Assembly (NCBI GenBank): GCA_032718475.1
Contig: JAUCBJ010004738.1
Coordinates: 1-36,867, forward strand
Source: Nemertoderma westbladi
Lineage: Eukaryota; Xenacoelomorpha; Nemertodermatida; Nemertodermatidae
Length of the DNA stretch: 36,867 nt
Direction: 5' to 3'
Below are positions 14,401-27,609 of this stretch, piece by piece. How positions within the stretch are numbered: the first letter of the stretch is position 1; every line of letters starts with the position of its first letter. Position numbers and translations under genes: made by a program. The notes beneath the pieces were generated by a model. That model was not told the origin of the DNA, ran no database searches, and was given only the letters and a program-made list of their open reading frames with translations.

Positions 14401-17400
14401 TTCATCTTACTGTACTAAGCGTTTCATCTTACTGTACTAAACTTACCCGAACCGTGCAAGGAGCGCGTTTCATCTTACTGTACTAAACTTACCCGAACCG
14501 TGCAAGGAGCGTGTTTCATCTTACTGTACTAAACTTACCCGAACCCTGCAAGGAGCGTGTTTCATCTTACTGTACTAAACTTACCCGAACCCTGCAAGGA
14601 CCGTGTTTCATCTTACTGTACTAAACTTACCCGAACCGTGCAAGGAGCGTGTTTCATCTTACTGTACTAAACTTACCCGAACCGTGCAAGGAGCGTGTTT
14701 CATCTTACTGTACTAAACTTACTCGAACCGTGCAAGGAGCGTGTTTCATCTTACTGTACTAAACTTACCCGAACCGTGCAAGGAGCGTGTTTCATCTTAC
14801 TGTACTAAACTTACCCGAATCGTGCAAGGAGCGTGTTTCATCTTACTGTACTAAACTTACCCGAACCGTGCAAGGAGCGTGTTTCATCTTACTGTACTAA
14901 ACTTAGCCGAACCCTGCAAGGAGCGTGTTTCATCTTACTGTACTAAACTTACCCGAACCCTGCAAGGACCGTGTTTCATCTTACTGTACTAAACTTACCC
15001 GAACCGTGCAAGGAGCGTGTTTCATCTTACTGTACTAAACTTAGCCGAACCCTGCAAGGAGCGTGTTTCATCTTACTGTACTAAACTTACCCGAACCCTG
15101 CAAGGACCGTGTTTCATCTTACTGTACTAAACTTACCCGAACCGTGCAAGGAGCGTGTTTCATCTTACTGTACTAAACTTACCCGAACCGTGCAAGGAGC
15201 GTGTTTCATCTTACTGTACTAAACTTACCCGAACCGTGCAAGGAGCGTGTTTCATCTTACTGTACTAAACTTACCCGAACCGTGCAAGGAGCGTGTTTCA
15301 TCTTACTGTACTAAACTTACCCGAACCCTGCAAGGAGCGTGTTTCATCATACTGTACTAAACTTACCCGAACCCTGCAAGGAGCGTGTTTCATCATACTG
15401 TACTAAACTTACCCGAACCGTGCAAGGAGAGTGTTTCATCTTACTGTACTAAACTTACCCGAACCCTGCAAGGAGAGTGTTTCATCTTACTGTACTAAAC
15501 TTACCCGAACCCTGCAAGGAGAGTGTTTCATCTTACTGTACTAAACTTGCCCGAACCCTGCAAGGATCGTGTTTCATCTTACTGTACTAAACTTACCCGA
15601 ACCGTGCAAGGAGCGTGTTTCATCTTACTGTACTAAACTTACCCGAACCCTGCAAGGAGCGTGTTTCATCTTACTGTACTAAACTTACCCGAACCGTGCA
15701 AGGAGCGTGTTTCATCATACTGTACTAAACTTACCCGAACCCTGCAAGGAGCGTGTTTCATCATACTGTACTAAACTTACCCGAACCGTGCAAGGAGAGT
15801 GTTTCATCTTACTGTACTAAACTTACCCGAACCCTGCAAGGAGAGTGTTTCATCTTACTGTACTAAACTTACCCGAACCGTGCAAGGAGCGTGTTTCATC
15901 TTACTGTACTAAACTTACCCGAACCGTGCAAGGAGCGTGTTTCATCTTACTGTACTAAACTTACCCGAACCGTGCAAGGAGCGTGTTTCATCTTACTGTA
16001 CTAAACTTACCCGAACCGTGCAAGGAGCGTGTTTCATCTTACTGTACTAAACTTACCCGAACCCTGCAAGGAGCGTGTTTCATCATACTGTACTAAACTT
16101 ACCCGAACCGTGCAAGGAGCGTGTTTCATCATACTGTACTAAACTTACCCGAACCGTGCAAGGAGCGTGTTTCATCTTACTGTACTAAACTTACCCGAAC
16201 CGTGCAAGGAACGTGTTTCATCTTACTGTACTAAACTTACCCGAACCCTGCAAGGAGCGTGTTTCATCTTACTGTACTAAACTTGCCCGAACCCTGCAAG
16301 GAGCGTGTTTCATTTTACTGTACTAAACTTACCCGAACCGTGCAAGGAGCGTGTTTCATCTTACTGTACTAAACAGACACGAACCCTGCAAGGAGCGTGT
16401 TTCATCTTACTGTACTAAACTTACCCGAACCCTGCAAGGAGCGTGATTCGTCTTACTGTACTAAACTTACCCGAACCCTGCAAGGAGCGTGTTTCATCTT
16501 ACTGTACTAAACTTACCCGAACCGTGCAAGGAGCGTGTTTCATCTTACTGTACTAAACTTACCCGAACCGTGCAAGGAGCGTGTTTCATCTTACTGTACT
16601 AAACTTACCCGAACCGTGCAAGGAGCGTGTTTCATCTTACTGTACTAAACTTACCCGAACCCTGCAAGGAGCGTGTTTCATCTTACTGTACTAAACTTAC
16701 CCGAACCCTGCAAGGAGCGTGTTTCATCTTACTGTACTAAACTTACCCGAACCGTGCAAGGAGCGTGTTTCATCTTACTGTACTAAACTTACCCGAACCG
16801 TGCAAGGAGCGTGTTTCATCTTACTGTACTAAACTTACCCGAACCGTGCAAGGAGCGTGTTTCATCATACTGTACTAAACTTATCCGAACCGTGCAAGGA
16901 GCGTGTTTCATCTTACTGTACTAAACTTACCCGAACCCTGCAAGGACCGTGTTTCATCTTACTGTACTAAACTTACACGAACCCTGCAAGGAGCGTGTTT
17001 CATCTTACTGTACTAAACTTACCCGAACCGTGCAAGGAGCGTGTTTCATCTTACTGTACTAAACTTACCCGAACCGTGCAAGGAGCGTGTTTCATCTTAC
17101 TGTACTAAACTTACCCGAACCCTGCAAGGAGCGTGTTTCATCTTACTGTACTAAACTTACCCGAACCCTGCAAGGAGCGTGTTTCATCTTACTGTACTAA
17201 ACTTGCCCGAACCCTGCAAGGAGCGTGTTTCATTTTACTGTACTAAACTTACCCGAACCCTGCAAGGAGCGTGTTTCATTTTACTGTACTAAACTTACCC
17301 GAACCGTGCAAGGAGCGTGTTTCATCTTACTGTACTAAACTTACCCGAACCCTGCAAGGAGAGTGTTTCATCTTACTGTACTAAACTTACCCGAACCGTG

Positions 17401-20400
17401 CAAGGAGCGTGTTTCATCTTACTGTACTAAACTTACCCGAACCCTGCAAGGAGAGTGTTTCATCTTACTGTACTAAACTTACCCGAACCGTGCAAGGAGC
17501 GTGTTTCATCTTACTGTACTAAACTTACCCGAACCGTGCAAGGAGCGTGTTTCATCTTACTGTACTAAACTTACCCGAACCGTGCAAGAATCGTGTTTCA
17601 TCTTACTGTACTAAACTTACCCGAACCGTGCAAGGAGCGTGTTTCATCTTACTGTACTAAACTTACCCGAACCGTGCAAGGAGCGTGTTTCATCTTACTG
17701 TACTAAGCGTTTCATCTTACTGTACTAAACTTACCCGAACCGTGCAAGGAGCGTGTTTCATCTTACTGTACTAAACTTACCCGAACCCTGCAAGGACCGT
17801 GTTTCATCTTACTGTACTAAACTTAGCCGAACCCTGCAAGGAGCGTGTTTCATCTTACTGTACTAAACTTACCCGAACCCTGCAAGGAGAGTGTTTCATC
17901 TTACTGTACTAAACTTACCCGAACCGTGCAAGGAGCGTGTTTCATCTTACTGTACTAAACTTACCCGAACCCTGCAAGGAGCGTGTTTCATCTTACTGTA
18001 CTAAACTTACCCGAACCGTGCAAGGAGCGTGTTTCATCTTACTGTACTAAACTTACCCGAACCGTGCAAGGAGCGTGTTTCATCTTACTGTACTAAACTT
18101 ACCCGAACCGTGCAAGGAGCGTGTATCATCTTACTGTACTAAACTTACCCGAACCGTGCAAGGAGCGTGTTTCATCTTACTGTACTAAACTTACCCGAAC
18201 CGTGCAAGGAGCGTGTTTCATCTTACTGTACTAAACTTACCCGAACCGTGCAAGGAGCGTGTTTCATCTTACTGTACTAAACTTACCCGAACCGTGCAAG
18301 GAGCGTGTATCATCTTACTGTACTAAACTTACCCGAACCGTGCAAGGAGCGTGTTTCATCTTACTGTACTAAACTTACCCGAACCGTGCAAGGAGCGTGT
18401 TTCATCTTACTGTACTAAACTTACCCGAACCCTGCAAGGAGCGTGTTTCATCTTACTGTACTAAACTTACCCGAACCGTGCAAGGAGCGTGTTTCATCTT
18501 ACTGTACTAATCTTAACCGAACTGTGCAAGGAGCGTGTTTCATCTTACTGTACTAAACTTACCCGAACCGTGCAAGGAGCGTGTTTCATCTTACTGTACT
18601 AAACTTACCCGAACCCTGCAAGGAGCGTGTTTCATCTTACTGTACTAAACTGTACTAAACTTACCCGAACCCTGCAAGGAGCGTGTTTCATCTTACTGTA
18701 CTAAACTGTACTAAACTTACCCGAACCGTGCAAGGAGCGTGTTTCATCTTACTGTACTAAACTTACCCGAATCCTGCAAGGAGCGTGTTTCATCTTACTG
18801 TACTAAACTTACCCGAACCGTGCAAGGAGCGTATTTCATCTTACTGTACTAAACTTACCCGAACCGTGCAAGGAGCGTGTTTCATCTTACTGTACTAAAC
18901 TTACCCGAACCGTGCAAGGAGCGTGTTTCATCTTACTGTACTAAACTTACTCGAACCGTGCAAGGAGCGTATTTCATCTTACTGTACTAAACTTACCCGA
19001 ACCCTGCAAGGAGCGTGTTTCATCTTACTGTACTAAACTTACCCGAACCGTGCAAGGAGCGTGTTTCATCTTACTGTACTAAACTTACCCGAATCCTGCA
19101 AGGAGCGTGTTTCATCTTACTGTACTAAACTTACCCGAACCGTGCAAGGAGCGTGTTTCATCTTACTGTACTAAACTTACCCGAACCGTGCAAGGAGCGT
19201 GTTTCATCTTACTGTACTAAACTTACCCGAACCGTGCAAGGACCGTGTTTCATCTTACTGTACTAAACTTTCTCGAACCGTGCAAGGACCGTGTTTCATC
19301 TTACTGTACTAAACTTACCCGAACCGTGCAAGGACCGTGTTTCATCTTACTGTACTAAACTAACCCGTACCGTGCAAGGACCGTGTTTCATCTTACTGTA
19401 CTAAACTTACCCGAACCGTGCAAGGAGCGTGTTTCATCTTACTGTACTAAACTTACCCGAACCGTGCAAGGACCGTGTTTCATCTTACTGTACTAAACTT
19501 ACCCGAACCGTGCAAGGAGCGTGTTTCATCTTACTGTACTAAACTTACCCGAACCGTGCAAGGAGCGTGTTTCATCTTACTGTACTAAACTTACCCGAAT
19601 CCTGCAAGGAGCGTGTTTCATCTTACTGTACTAAACTTACCCGAACCGTGCAAGGAGCGTGTTTCATCTTACTGTACTAAACTTACCCGAACCCTGCAAG
19701 GAGTGTGTTTCATCTTACTGTACTAAACTTACTCGAACCGTGCAAGGAGCGTATTTCATCTTACTGTACTAAACTGTACTAAACTTACCCGAACCGTGCA
19801 AGGAGCGTGTTTCATCTTACTGTACTAAACTTACTCGAACCGTGCAAGGAGCGTATTTCATCTTACTGTACTAAACTGTACTAAACTTACCCGAACCGTG
19901 CAAGGAGCGTGTTTCATCTTACTGTACTAAACATACCCGAACCATGCAAGGAGCGTGTTTCATCTTGCTGTACTAAACATACCCGAACCATGCAAGGAGC
20001 GTGTTTCATCTTACTGTACTAAACTTACTCGAACCGTGCAAGGAGCGTATTTCATCTTACTGTACTAAACTGTACTAAACTTACCCGAACCGTGCAAGGA
20101 GCGTGTTTCATCTTACTGTACTAAACATACCCGAACCATGCAAGGAGCGTGTTTCATCTTGCTGTACTAAACATACCCGAACCATGCAAGGAGCGTGTTT
20201 CATCTTACTGTACTAAACATACCCGAACCATGCAAGGAGCGTGTTTCATCTTGCTGTACTAAACATACCCGAACCATGCAAGGAGCGTGTTTCATCTTAC
20301 TGTACTAAACTTACCCGAACCGTGCAAGGAGCGTGTTTCATCTTACTGTACTAAACTTACCCGAACCCTGCAAGGAGCGTGTTTCATCTTACTGTACTAA

Positions 20401-20879
20401 ACTTACTCGAACCGTGCAAGGAGCGTGTTTCATCTTGCTGTACTAAACTTACCCGAACCGTGCAAGGAGCGTGTTTCATCTTGCTGTACTAAACTTACCC
20501 GAACCGTGCAAGGAGCGTGTTTCATCTTACTGTACTAAACTTACCCGAATCCTGCAAGGAGCGTGTTTCATCTTACTGTACTAAACTTACCCGAATCCTG
20601 CAAGGAGCGTGTTTCATCTTACTGTACTAAACTTACCCGAACCGTGCAAGGAGCGTGTTTCATCTTACTGTACTAAACTTAACCGAACCGTGCAAGGAGC
20701 GTGTTTCATCTTGCTGTACTAAACTTACCCGAACCGTGCAAGGAGCGTGTTTCATCTTGCTGTACTAAACTTACCCGAACCGTGCAAGGAGCGTGTTTCA
20801 TCTTACTGTACTAAACATACCCGAACCGTGCAAGGAGAGTGTTTCATCTTGCTGTACTAAACTTAACCGAACCGTGCAA

Positions 20880-23157
20880 GGAGCGTGTTTCATCTTGCTG
20901 TACTAAACTTACCCGAACCGTGCAAGGAGCGTGTTTCATCTTACTGTACTAAACATACCCGAACCGTGCAAGGAGAGTGTTTCATCTTGCTGTACTAAAC
21001 TTACCCGAACCGTGCAAGGAGCGTGTTTCATCTTACTGTACTAAACATACCCGAACCGTGCAAGGAGAGTGTTTCATCTTGCTGTACTAAACTTAACCGA
21101 ACCGTGCAAGGAGCGTGTTTCATCTTGCTGTACTAAACTTACCCGAACCGTGCAAGGAGCGTGTTTCATCTTACTGTACTAAACATACCCGAACCGTGCA
21201 AGGAGAGTGTTTCATCTTACTGTACTAAACTTACCCGAACCGTGCAAGGAGCGTGTTTCATCTTACTGTACTAAACTTACCCGAACCCTGCAAGGAGCGT
21301 GTTTCATCTTACTGTACTAAACTTACCCGAACCCTGCAAGGAGCGTGTTTCATCTTACTGTACTAAACTTACCCGAACCGTGCAAGGAGCATGTTTCATC
21401 TTACTGTACTAAACTTACCCGAATCCTGCAAGGAGCGTGTTTCATCTTACTGTACTAAACTTACCCGAACCGTGCAAGGAGCGTGTTTCATCTTACTGTA
21501 CTAAACTTACCCGAACCGTGCAAGGAGCGTGTTTCATCTTACTGTACTAAACTTACCCGAACCCTGCAAGGAGCGTGTTTCATCTTACTGTACTAAACTT
21601 ACCCGAATCCTGCAAGGAGCGTGTTTCATCTTACTGTACTAAACTTACCCGAACCGTGCAAGGACCGTGTTTCATCTTACTGTACTAAACTTACCCGAAT
21701 CCTGCAAGGAGCGTGTTTCATCTTACTGTACTAAACTTACCCGAATCCTGCAAGGAGCGTGTTTCATCTTACTGTACTAAACTTACCCGAACCGTGCAAG
21801 GAGCGTGTTTCATCTTACTGTACTAAACTTACCCGAATCCTGCAAGGAGCGTGTTTCATCTTACTGTACTAAACTTACCCGAACCGTGCAAGGAGCGTGT
21901 TTCATCTTACTGTATTAAACTTACCCGAATCCTGCAAGGAGCGTGTTTCATCTTACTGTACTAAACTTACCCGAATCCTGCAAGGAGCGTGTTTCATCTT
22001 ACTGTACTAAACTTACCCGAACCGTGCAAGGAGCGTGTTTCATCTTACTGTACTAAACTTACCCGAATCCTGCAAGGAGCGTGTTTCATCTTACTGTACT
22101 AAATTTACCCGAACCGTGCAAGGAGCGTGTTTCATCTTGCTGTACTAAACTTACCCGAACCGTGCAAGGAGCGTGTTTCATCTTACTGTACTAAACATAC
22201 CCGAACCGTGCAAGGAGAGTGTTTCATCTTGCTGTACTAAACTTACCCGAACCGTGCAAGGAGCGTGTTTCATCTTACTGTACTAAACATACCCGAACCG
22301 TGCAAGGAGAGTGTTTCATCTTGCTGTACTAAACTTAACCGAACCGTGCAAGGAGCGTGTTTCATCTTGCTGTACTAAACTTACCCGAACCGTGCAAGGA
22401 GCGTGTTTCATCTTACTGTACTAAACATACCCGAACCGTGCAAGGAGAGTGTTTCATCTTACTGTACTAAACTTACCCGAACCGTGCAAGGAGCGTGTTT
22501 CATCTTACTGTACTAAACTTACCCGAACCCTGCAAGGAGCGTGTTTCATCTTACTGTACTAAACTTACCCGAACCCTGCAAGGAGCGTGTTTCATCTTAC
22601 TGTACTAAACTTACCCGAACCGTGCAAGGAGCATGTTTCATCTTACTGTACTAAACTTACCCGAATCCTGCAAGGAGCGTGTTTCATCTTACTGTACTAA
22701 ACTTACCCGAACCGTGCAAGGAGCGTGTTTCATCTTACTGTACTAAACTTACCCGAACCGTGCAAGGAGCGTGTTTCATCTTACTGTACTAAACTTACCC
22801 GAACCCTGCAAGGAGCGTGTTTCATCTTACTGTACTAAACTTACCCGAATCCTGCAAGGAGCGTGTTTCATCTTACTGTACTAAACTTACCCGAACCGTG
22901 CAAGGACCGTGTTTCATCTTACTGTACTAAACTTACCCGAATCCTGCAAGGAGCGTGTTTCATCTTACTGTACTAAACTTACCCGAATCCTGCAAGGAGC
23001 GTGTTTCATCTTACTGTACTAAACTTACCCGAACCGTGCAAGGAGCGTGTTTCATCTTACTGTACTAAACTTACCCGAATCCTGCAAGGAGCGTGTTTCA
23101 TCTTACTGTACTAAACTTACCCGAACCGTGCAAGGAGCGTGTTTCATCTTACTGTAC
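20880..23157. repeat. 27-monomer (1242-bp) higher-order duplication
   Basis: Three private landmarks repeat with the same offset of 1242 bp = 27 x 46: AAACATACCC with GAGAGTG at 20951 and 22193, GGAGCATGTTTC at about 21391 and 22633, and CAAGGACCGTG at 21659 and 22901. The copies agree over about 1.0 kb (roughly 20880-21915 against 22122-23157). They diverge upstream (AAACTTAACC versus AAATTTACCC) and downstream (GAACCGTG versus GAATCCTG). The CAAGGACCGTG landmark recurs at 23637 (+736, 16 units) and 24235 (+598, 13 units), so the same family of blocks continues rightward. Confidence 0.85.
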
Positions 23158-26100
23158 TAAACTTACCCGAACCGTGCAAGGAGCGTGTTTCATCTTACTG
23201 TACTAAACTTACCCGAACCGTGCAAGGAGCGTGTTTCATCTTACTGTACTAAACTTACCCGAATCCTGCAAGGAGCGTGTTTCATCTTACTGTACTAAAC
23301 TTACCCGAACCGTGCAAGGAGCGTGTTTCATCTTACTGTACTAAACTTACCCGAACCGTGCAAGGAGCGTGTTTCATCTTACTGTACTAAACTTACCCGA
23401 ACCCTGCAAGGAGCGTGTTTCATCTTACTGTACTAAACTTACCCGAACCGTGCAAGGAGCGTGTTTCATCTTACTGTACTAAACTTACCCGAACCGTGCA
23501 AGGAGCGTGTTTCATCTTACTGTACTAAACTTACCCGAACCCTGCAAGGAGCGTGTTTCATCTTACTGTACTAAACTTACCCGAATCCTGCAAGGAGCGT
23601 GTTTCATCTTACTGTACTAAACTTACCCGAACCGTGCAAGGACCGTGTTTCATCTTACTGTACTAAACTTACCCGAATCCTGCAAGGAGCGTGTTTCATC
23701 TTACTGTACTAAACTTACCCGAATCCTGCAAGGAGCGTGTTTCATCTTACTGTACTAAACTTACCCGAACCGTGCAAGGAGCGTGTTTCATCTTACTGTA
23801 CTAAACTTACCCGAATCCTGCAAGGAGCGTGTTTCATCTTACTGTACTAAACTTACCCGAACCGTGCAAGGAGCGTGTTTCATCTTACTGTACTAAACTT
23901 ACCCGAACCGTGCAAGGAGCGTGTTTCATCTTACTGTACTAAACTTACCCGAACCGTGCAAGGAGCGTGTTTCATCTTACTGTACTAAACTTACCCGAAT
24001 CCTGCAAGGAGCGTGTTTCATCTTACTGTACTAAACTTACCCGAACCGTGCAAGGAGCGTGTTTCATCTTACTGTACTAAACTTACCCGAACCGTGCAAG
24101 GAGCGTGTTTCATCTTACTGTACTAAACTTACCCGAACCCTGCAAGGAGCGTGTTTCATCTTACTGTACTAAACTTACCCGAATCCTGCAAGGAGCGTGT
24201 TTCATCTTACTGTACTAAACTTACCCGAACCGTGCAAGGACCGTGTTTCATCTTACTGTACTAAACTTACCCGAATCCTGCAAGGAGCGTGTTTCATCTT
24301 ACTGTACTAAACTTACCCGAATCCTGCAAGGAGCGTGTTTCATCTTACTGTACTAAACTTACCCGAACCGTGCAAGGAGCGTGTTTCATCTTACTGTACT
24401 AAACTTACCCGAATCCTGCAAGGAGCGTGTTTCATCTTACTGTACTAAACTTACCCGAACCGTGCAAGGAGCGTGTTTCATCTTACTGTACTAAACTTAC
24501 CCGAACCGTGCAAGGAGCGTGTTTCATCTTACTGTACTAAACTTACCCGAACCGTGCAAGGAGCGTGTTTCATCTTACTGTACTAAACTTACCCGAACCG
24601 TGCAAGGAGCGTGTTTCATCTTACTGTACTAAACTTACCCGAACCGTGCAAGGAGCGTGTTTCATCTTACTGTACTAAACTTACCCGAACCCTGCAAGGA
24701 GCGTGTTTCATCTTACTGTACTAAACTTACCCGAATCCTGCAAGGAGCGTGTTTCATCTTACTGTACTAAACTTACCCGAATCCTGCAAGGAGCGTGTTT
24801 CATCTTACTGTACTAAACTTACCCGAACCGTGCAAGGAGCGTGTTTCATCTTACTGTACTAAACTTACCCGAATCCTGCAAGGAGCGTGTTTCATCTTAC
24901 TGTACTAAACTTACCCGAACCGTGCAAGGAGCGTGTTTCATCTTACTGTACTAAACTTACCCGAACCCTGCAAGGAGCGTGTTTCATCTTACTGTACTAA
25001 ACTTACCCGAACCCTGCAAGGAGAGTGTTTCATCTTACTGTACTAAACTTACCCGAACCGTGCAAGGAGCGCGTTTCATCTTGCTGTACTAAACTTACCC
25101 GAACCGTGCAAGACCGTGTTTCATCTTACTGTACTAAACTTACTCGAACCGTGCAAGGAGCGGGTTTCATCTTACTGTACTAAACTTACCCGAACCGTGC
25201 AAGGACCGTGTTTCATCTTACTGTACTAAACTTACCCGAACCCTGCAAGGAGCGCGTTTCATCTTGCTGTACTAAACTTACCCGAACCGTGCAAGGACCG
25301 TGTTTCATCTTACTGTACTAAACTTACTCGAACCGTGCAAGGAGCGGGTTTCATCTTACTGTACTAAACTTACCCGAACCGTGCAAGGACCGTGTTTCAT
25401 CTTACTGTACTAAACTTACCCGAACCCTGCAAGGAGAGTGTTTCATCTTACTGTACTAAACTTACCCGAACCGTGCAAGGAGCGCGTTTCATCTTGCTGT
25501 ACTAAACTTACCCGAACCGTGCAAGGAGCGTGTTTCATATTACTGTACTAAACTTACTCGAACCGTGCAAGGAGCGGGTTTCATCTTACTGTACTAAACT
25601 TACCCGAACCGTGCAAGGACCGTGTTTCATCTTACTGTACTAAACTTACCCGAATCCTGCAAGGAGCGTGTTTCATCTTACTGTACTAAACTTACCCGAA
25701 CCCTGCAAGGAGCGTGTTTCATCTTACTGTACTAAACTTACCCGAACCCTGCAAGGACCGTGTTTCATCTTACTGTACTAAACTTACACGAACCCTGCAA
25801 GGAGCGCGTTTCATCTTACTGTACTAAACTTACACGAACCCTGCAAGGAGCGCGTTTCATCTTACTGTACTAAACTTACCCGAACCGTGCAAGGAGCGTG
25901 TTTCATCTTACTGTACTAAACTTACCCGAACCCTGCAAGGAGCGTGTTTCATCTTACTGTACTAAACTTACCCGAACCGTGCAAGGAGCGTGTTTCATCT
26001 TACTGTACTAAACTTACACGAACCCTGCAAGGAGCGCGTTTCATCTTACTGTACTAAACTTACCCGAACCGTGCAAGGAGCGTGTTTCATCTTACTGTAC

Positions 26101-26642
26101 TAAACTTACCCGAACCGTGCAAGAATCGTGTTTCATCTTACTGTACTAAACTTACCCGAACCGTGCAAGGAGAGTGTTTCATCTTACTGTACTAAACTTA
26201 CCGAACCGTGCAAGGACCGTGTTTCATCTTACTGTACTAAACTTACACGAACCCTGCAAGGAGCGCGTTTCATCTTACTGTACTAAACTTACCCGAACCG
26301 TGCAAGGAGCGTGTTTCATCTTACTGTACTAAACTTACCCGAACCGTGCAAGGACCGTGTTTCATCTTACTGTACTAAACTTACACGAACCCTGCAAGGA
26401 GCGCGTTTCATCTTACTGTACTAAACTTACCCGAACCGTGCAAGGAGCGTGTTTCATCTTACTGTACTAAACTTACCCGAACCGTGCAAGGAGCGTGTTT
26501 CATCTTACTGTACTAAACTTACCCGAACCCTGCAAGGAGCGTGTTTCATCTTACTGTACTAAACTTACCCGAACCCTGCAAGGAGCGTGTTTCATCTTAC
26601 TGTACTAAACTTACCCGAACCGTGCAAGGAGCGCGTTTCATC

Positions 26643-27070
26643 GTTATTGCCAAAGGTCCCGGCGTCTCGCTTGCATCCGGGAATTCCGGATGGACACTGA
26701 ATGAAATAAAGAATTCACTATAAAGTTCAGTTAGTATGGAATGGGAGTGGATGAAAAATATATTCGTAACTGAATTTAAATCACCCCAAATGTTATATTA
26801 TAATGTTATAAATGATATAATGTTAGATATTTAGCTACTTTAGATAAAGATGACTCAGCGCCAAAGATATTTGTTGAGAGCTCAATATATTAAATTATTT
26901 CAAAATATTTGTATAGGTTATCTGTGGGACGAGTAATGAATTCATAGAGCTTAACATATGGGGAACATTATTTCTACAGTTGCCTGTCGATTGCTAGGTC
27001 TGTCTTTCTGACGGTCGAGAGTTTATGTTTCAGGTTAAATAACTTGGTACATTAGAATTGACCTAGGTGG
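26643..27070. other. Non-coding flank of the satellite
   Basis: The array stops abruptly inside a monomer: after TTTCATC the expected TTACTG is replaced by GTTATTGCC. The next 428 bp is AT-rich and shows no open reading frame of note and no satellite match. A GC-rich patch at 26675-26691 forms an imperfect hairpin (ATCCGG, loop GAATT, CCGGAT). I see no RNA gene or terminal repeat here. Confidence 0.6.
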
Positions 27071-27205
27071 AAAAGGCAAAAAGGCAAAAAGGCAAAAAGG
27101 CAAAAAGGCAAAAAGGCAAAAAGGCAAAAAGGCAAAAAGGCAAAAAGGCAAAAAGGCAAAAAGGCAAAAAGGCAAAAAGGCAAAAAGGCAAAAAGGCAAA
27201 AAGGC
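27071..27205. repeat. Octamer microsatellite, (GGCAAAAA)n, about 17 copies
   Basis: A perfect 8-bp direct repeat runs for 135 bp without an interruption. Its reverse strand reads open in one frame and would give an eight-residue F/L/P/C/A repeat, but that openness is a by-product of a stop-free octamer and not evidence for a gene. The purity suggests it is young or actively slipping. Confidence 0.95.
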
Positions 27206-27567
27206 TCAAAAGTTCTTCAGTCTGCCGCTTGTAGCGTGCGAAATATCTGAAAGTGAAAAACTTCACTATTTTCGTTGTTATAATCCGATGAAGCAGACAT
27301 ATTATAGTATCCGTACTAGACCTATTATGGCTCTGTAAAGAACTCACTGACTACAGTAGGTGTACGTTTCATTAATAAACAATGCTGAATACCCGATTCA
27401 CCACACCTGGTGCGGGCAAAATACCCAAGCAACTAACTGTACATGCAGTATTTCCTGACTATTTATTGCCCGTGACTTTCTTGAGACGCCTCTTAATGGA
27501 CACTACTGGCCTTGAATATGCTGATGATCTAGCAAATCTGTGATAGGGAGTTGTGGCGGAGCAATTT

Positions 27568-27609
27568 TGCCGACAAGCCGGCACAACATGCCGACAAGCC
27601 GGCACAACA
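27568..27609. repeat. 21-bp tandem duplication
   Basis: Two identical 21-bp units lie back to back (27568-27588 and 27589-27609). Each contains the GCCGGC palindrome. No function is apparent. Confidence 0.9.

Larger units (their letters stand above)
1..26642. repeat. 46-bp satellite DNA array, about 580 monomers
   Basis: A head-to-tail tandem array with a 46-bp unit fills the first 72% of the window. A clean monomer can be read at 2281-2326. Landmarks in order are CAAGGAGCGTG, TTTCATCTTACTG, TACTAAAC, TTACCCGAACC and then GTG or CTG. Most monomers differ from consensus at only a few positions: GTG/CTG, GAGCGTG/GACCGTG/GAATCGTG/GAGAGTG, ATCTTACTG/ATCATACTG/ATCTTGCTG, and CTTACCC/CATACCC/CTTACAC. 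Rare indels shift the phase: an extra TGTACTAAAC near 1091, 1331, 6491, 18641, 18691, 19771, 19871 and 20061, a 24-bp deletion near 14411 and 17699, and 1-bp losses near 25111 and 26191. Because 46 is not a multiple of 3, the TAA in TACTAAAC falls in every + strand frame, so the array is non-coding there. The array continues past base 1. A centromeric, pericentromeric or subtelomeric location is possible but not shown. Confidence 0.98.

Noticed and set aside
1-26642. CRISPR array or telomeric repeat
   Set aside because: There are no unique spacers between repeats, the unit is a contiguous 46-bp satellite, and it is not a short telomere hexamer-like motif.
1-26642. CENP-B box inside the satellite monomer
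   Set aside because: ACCCGAACCGTGCAAGGA shares the CCCG end with the reverse-oriented box, but the other required positions (T and CGAA) do not match.
26541-26723. 60-aa + strand open frame at the end of the satellite
   Set aside because: Most of it is the last monomers of the 46-bp array, with a short read-through into the flank. There is no start context or recognisable domain.
27063-27347. 94-aa minus-strand open frame with a repeated F/L/P/C/A pattern
   Set aside because: The pattern is the translation of the (GGCAAAAA)n octamer; an 8-bp repeat without a stop stays open in one frame by arithmetic.
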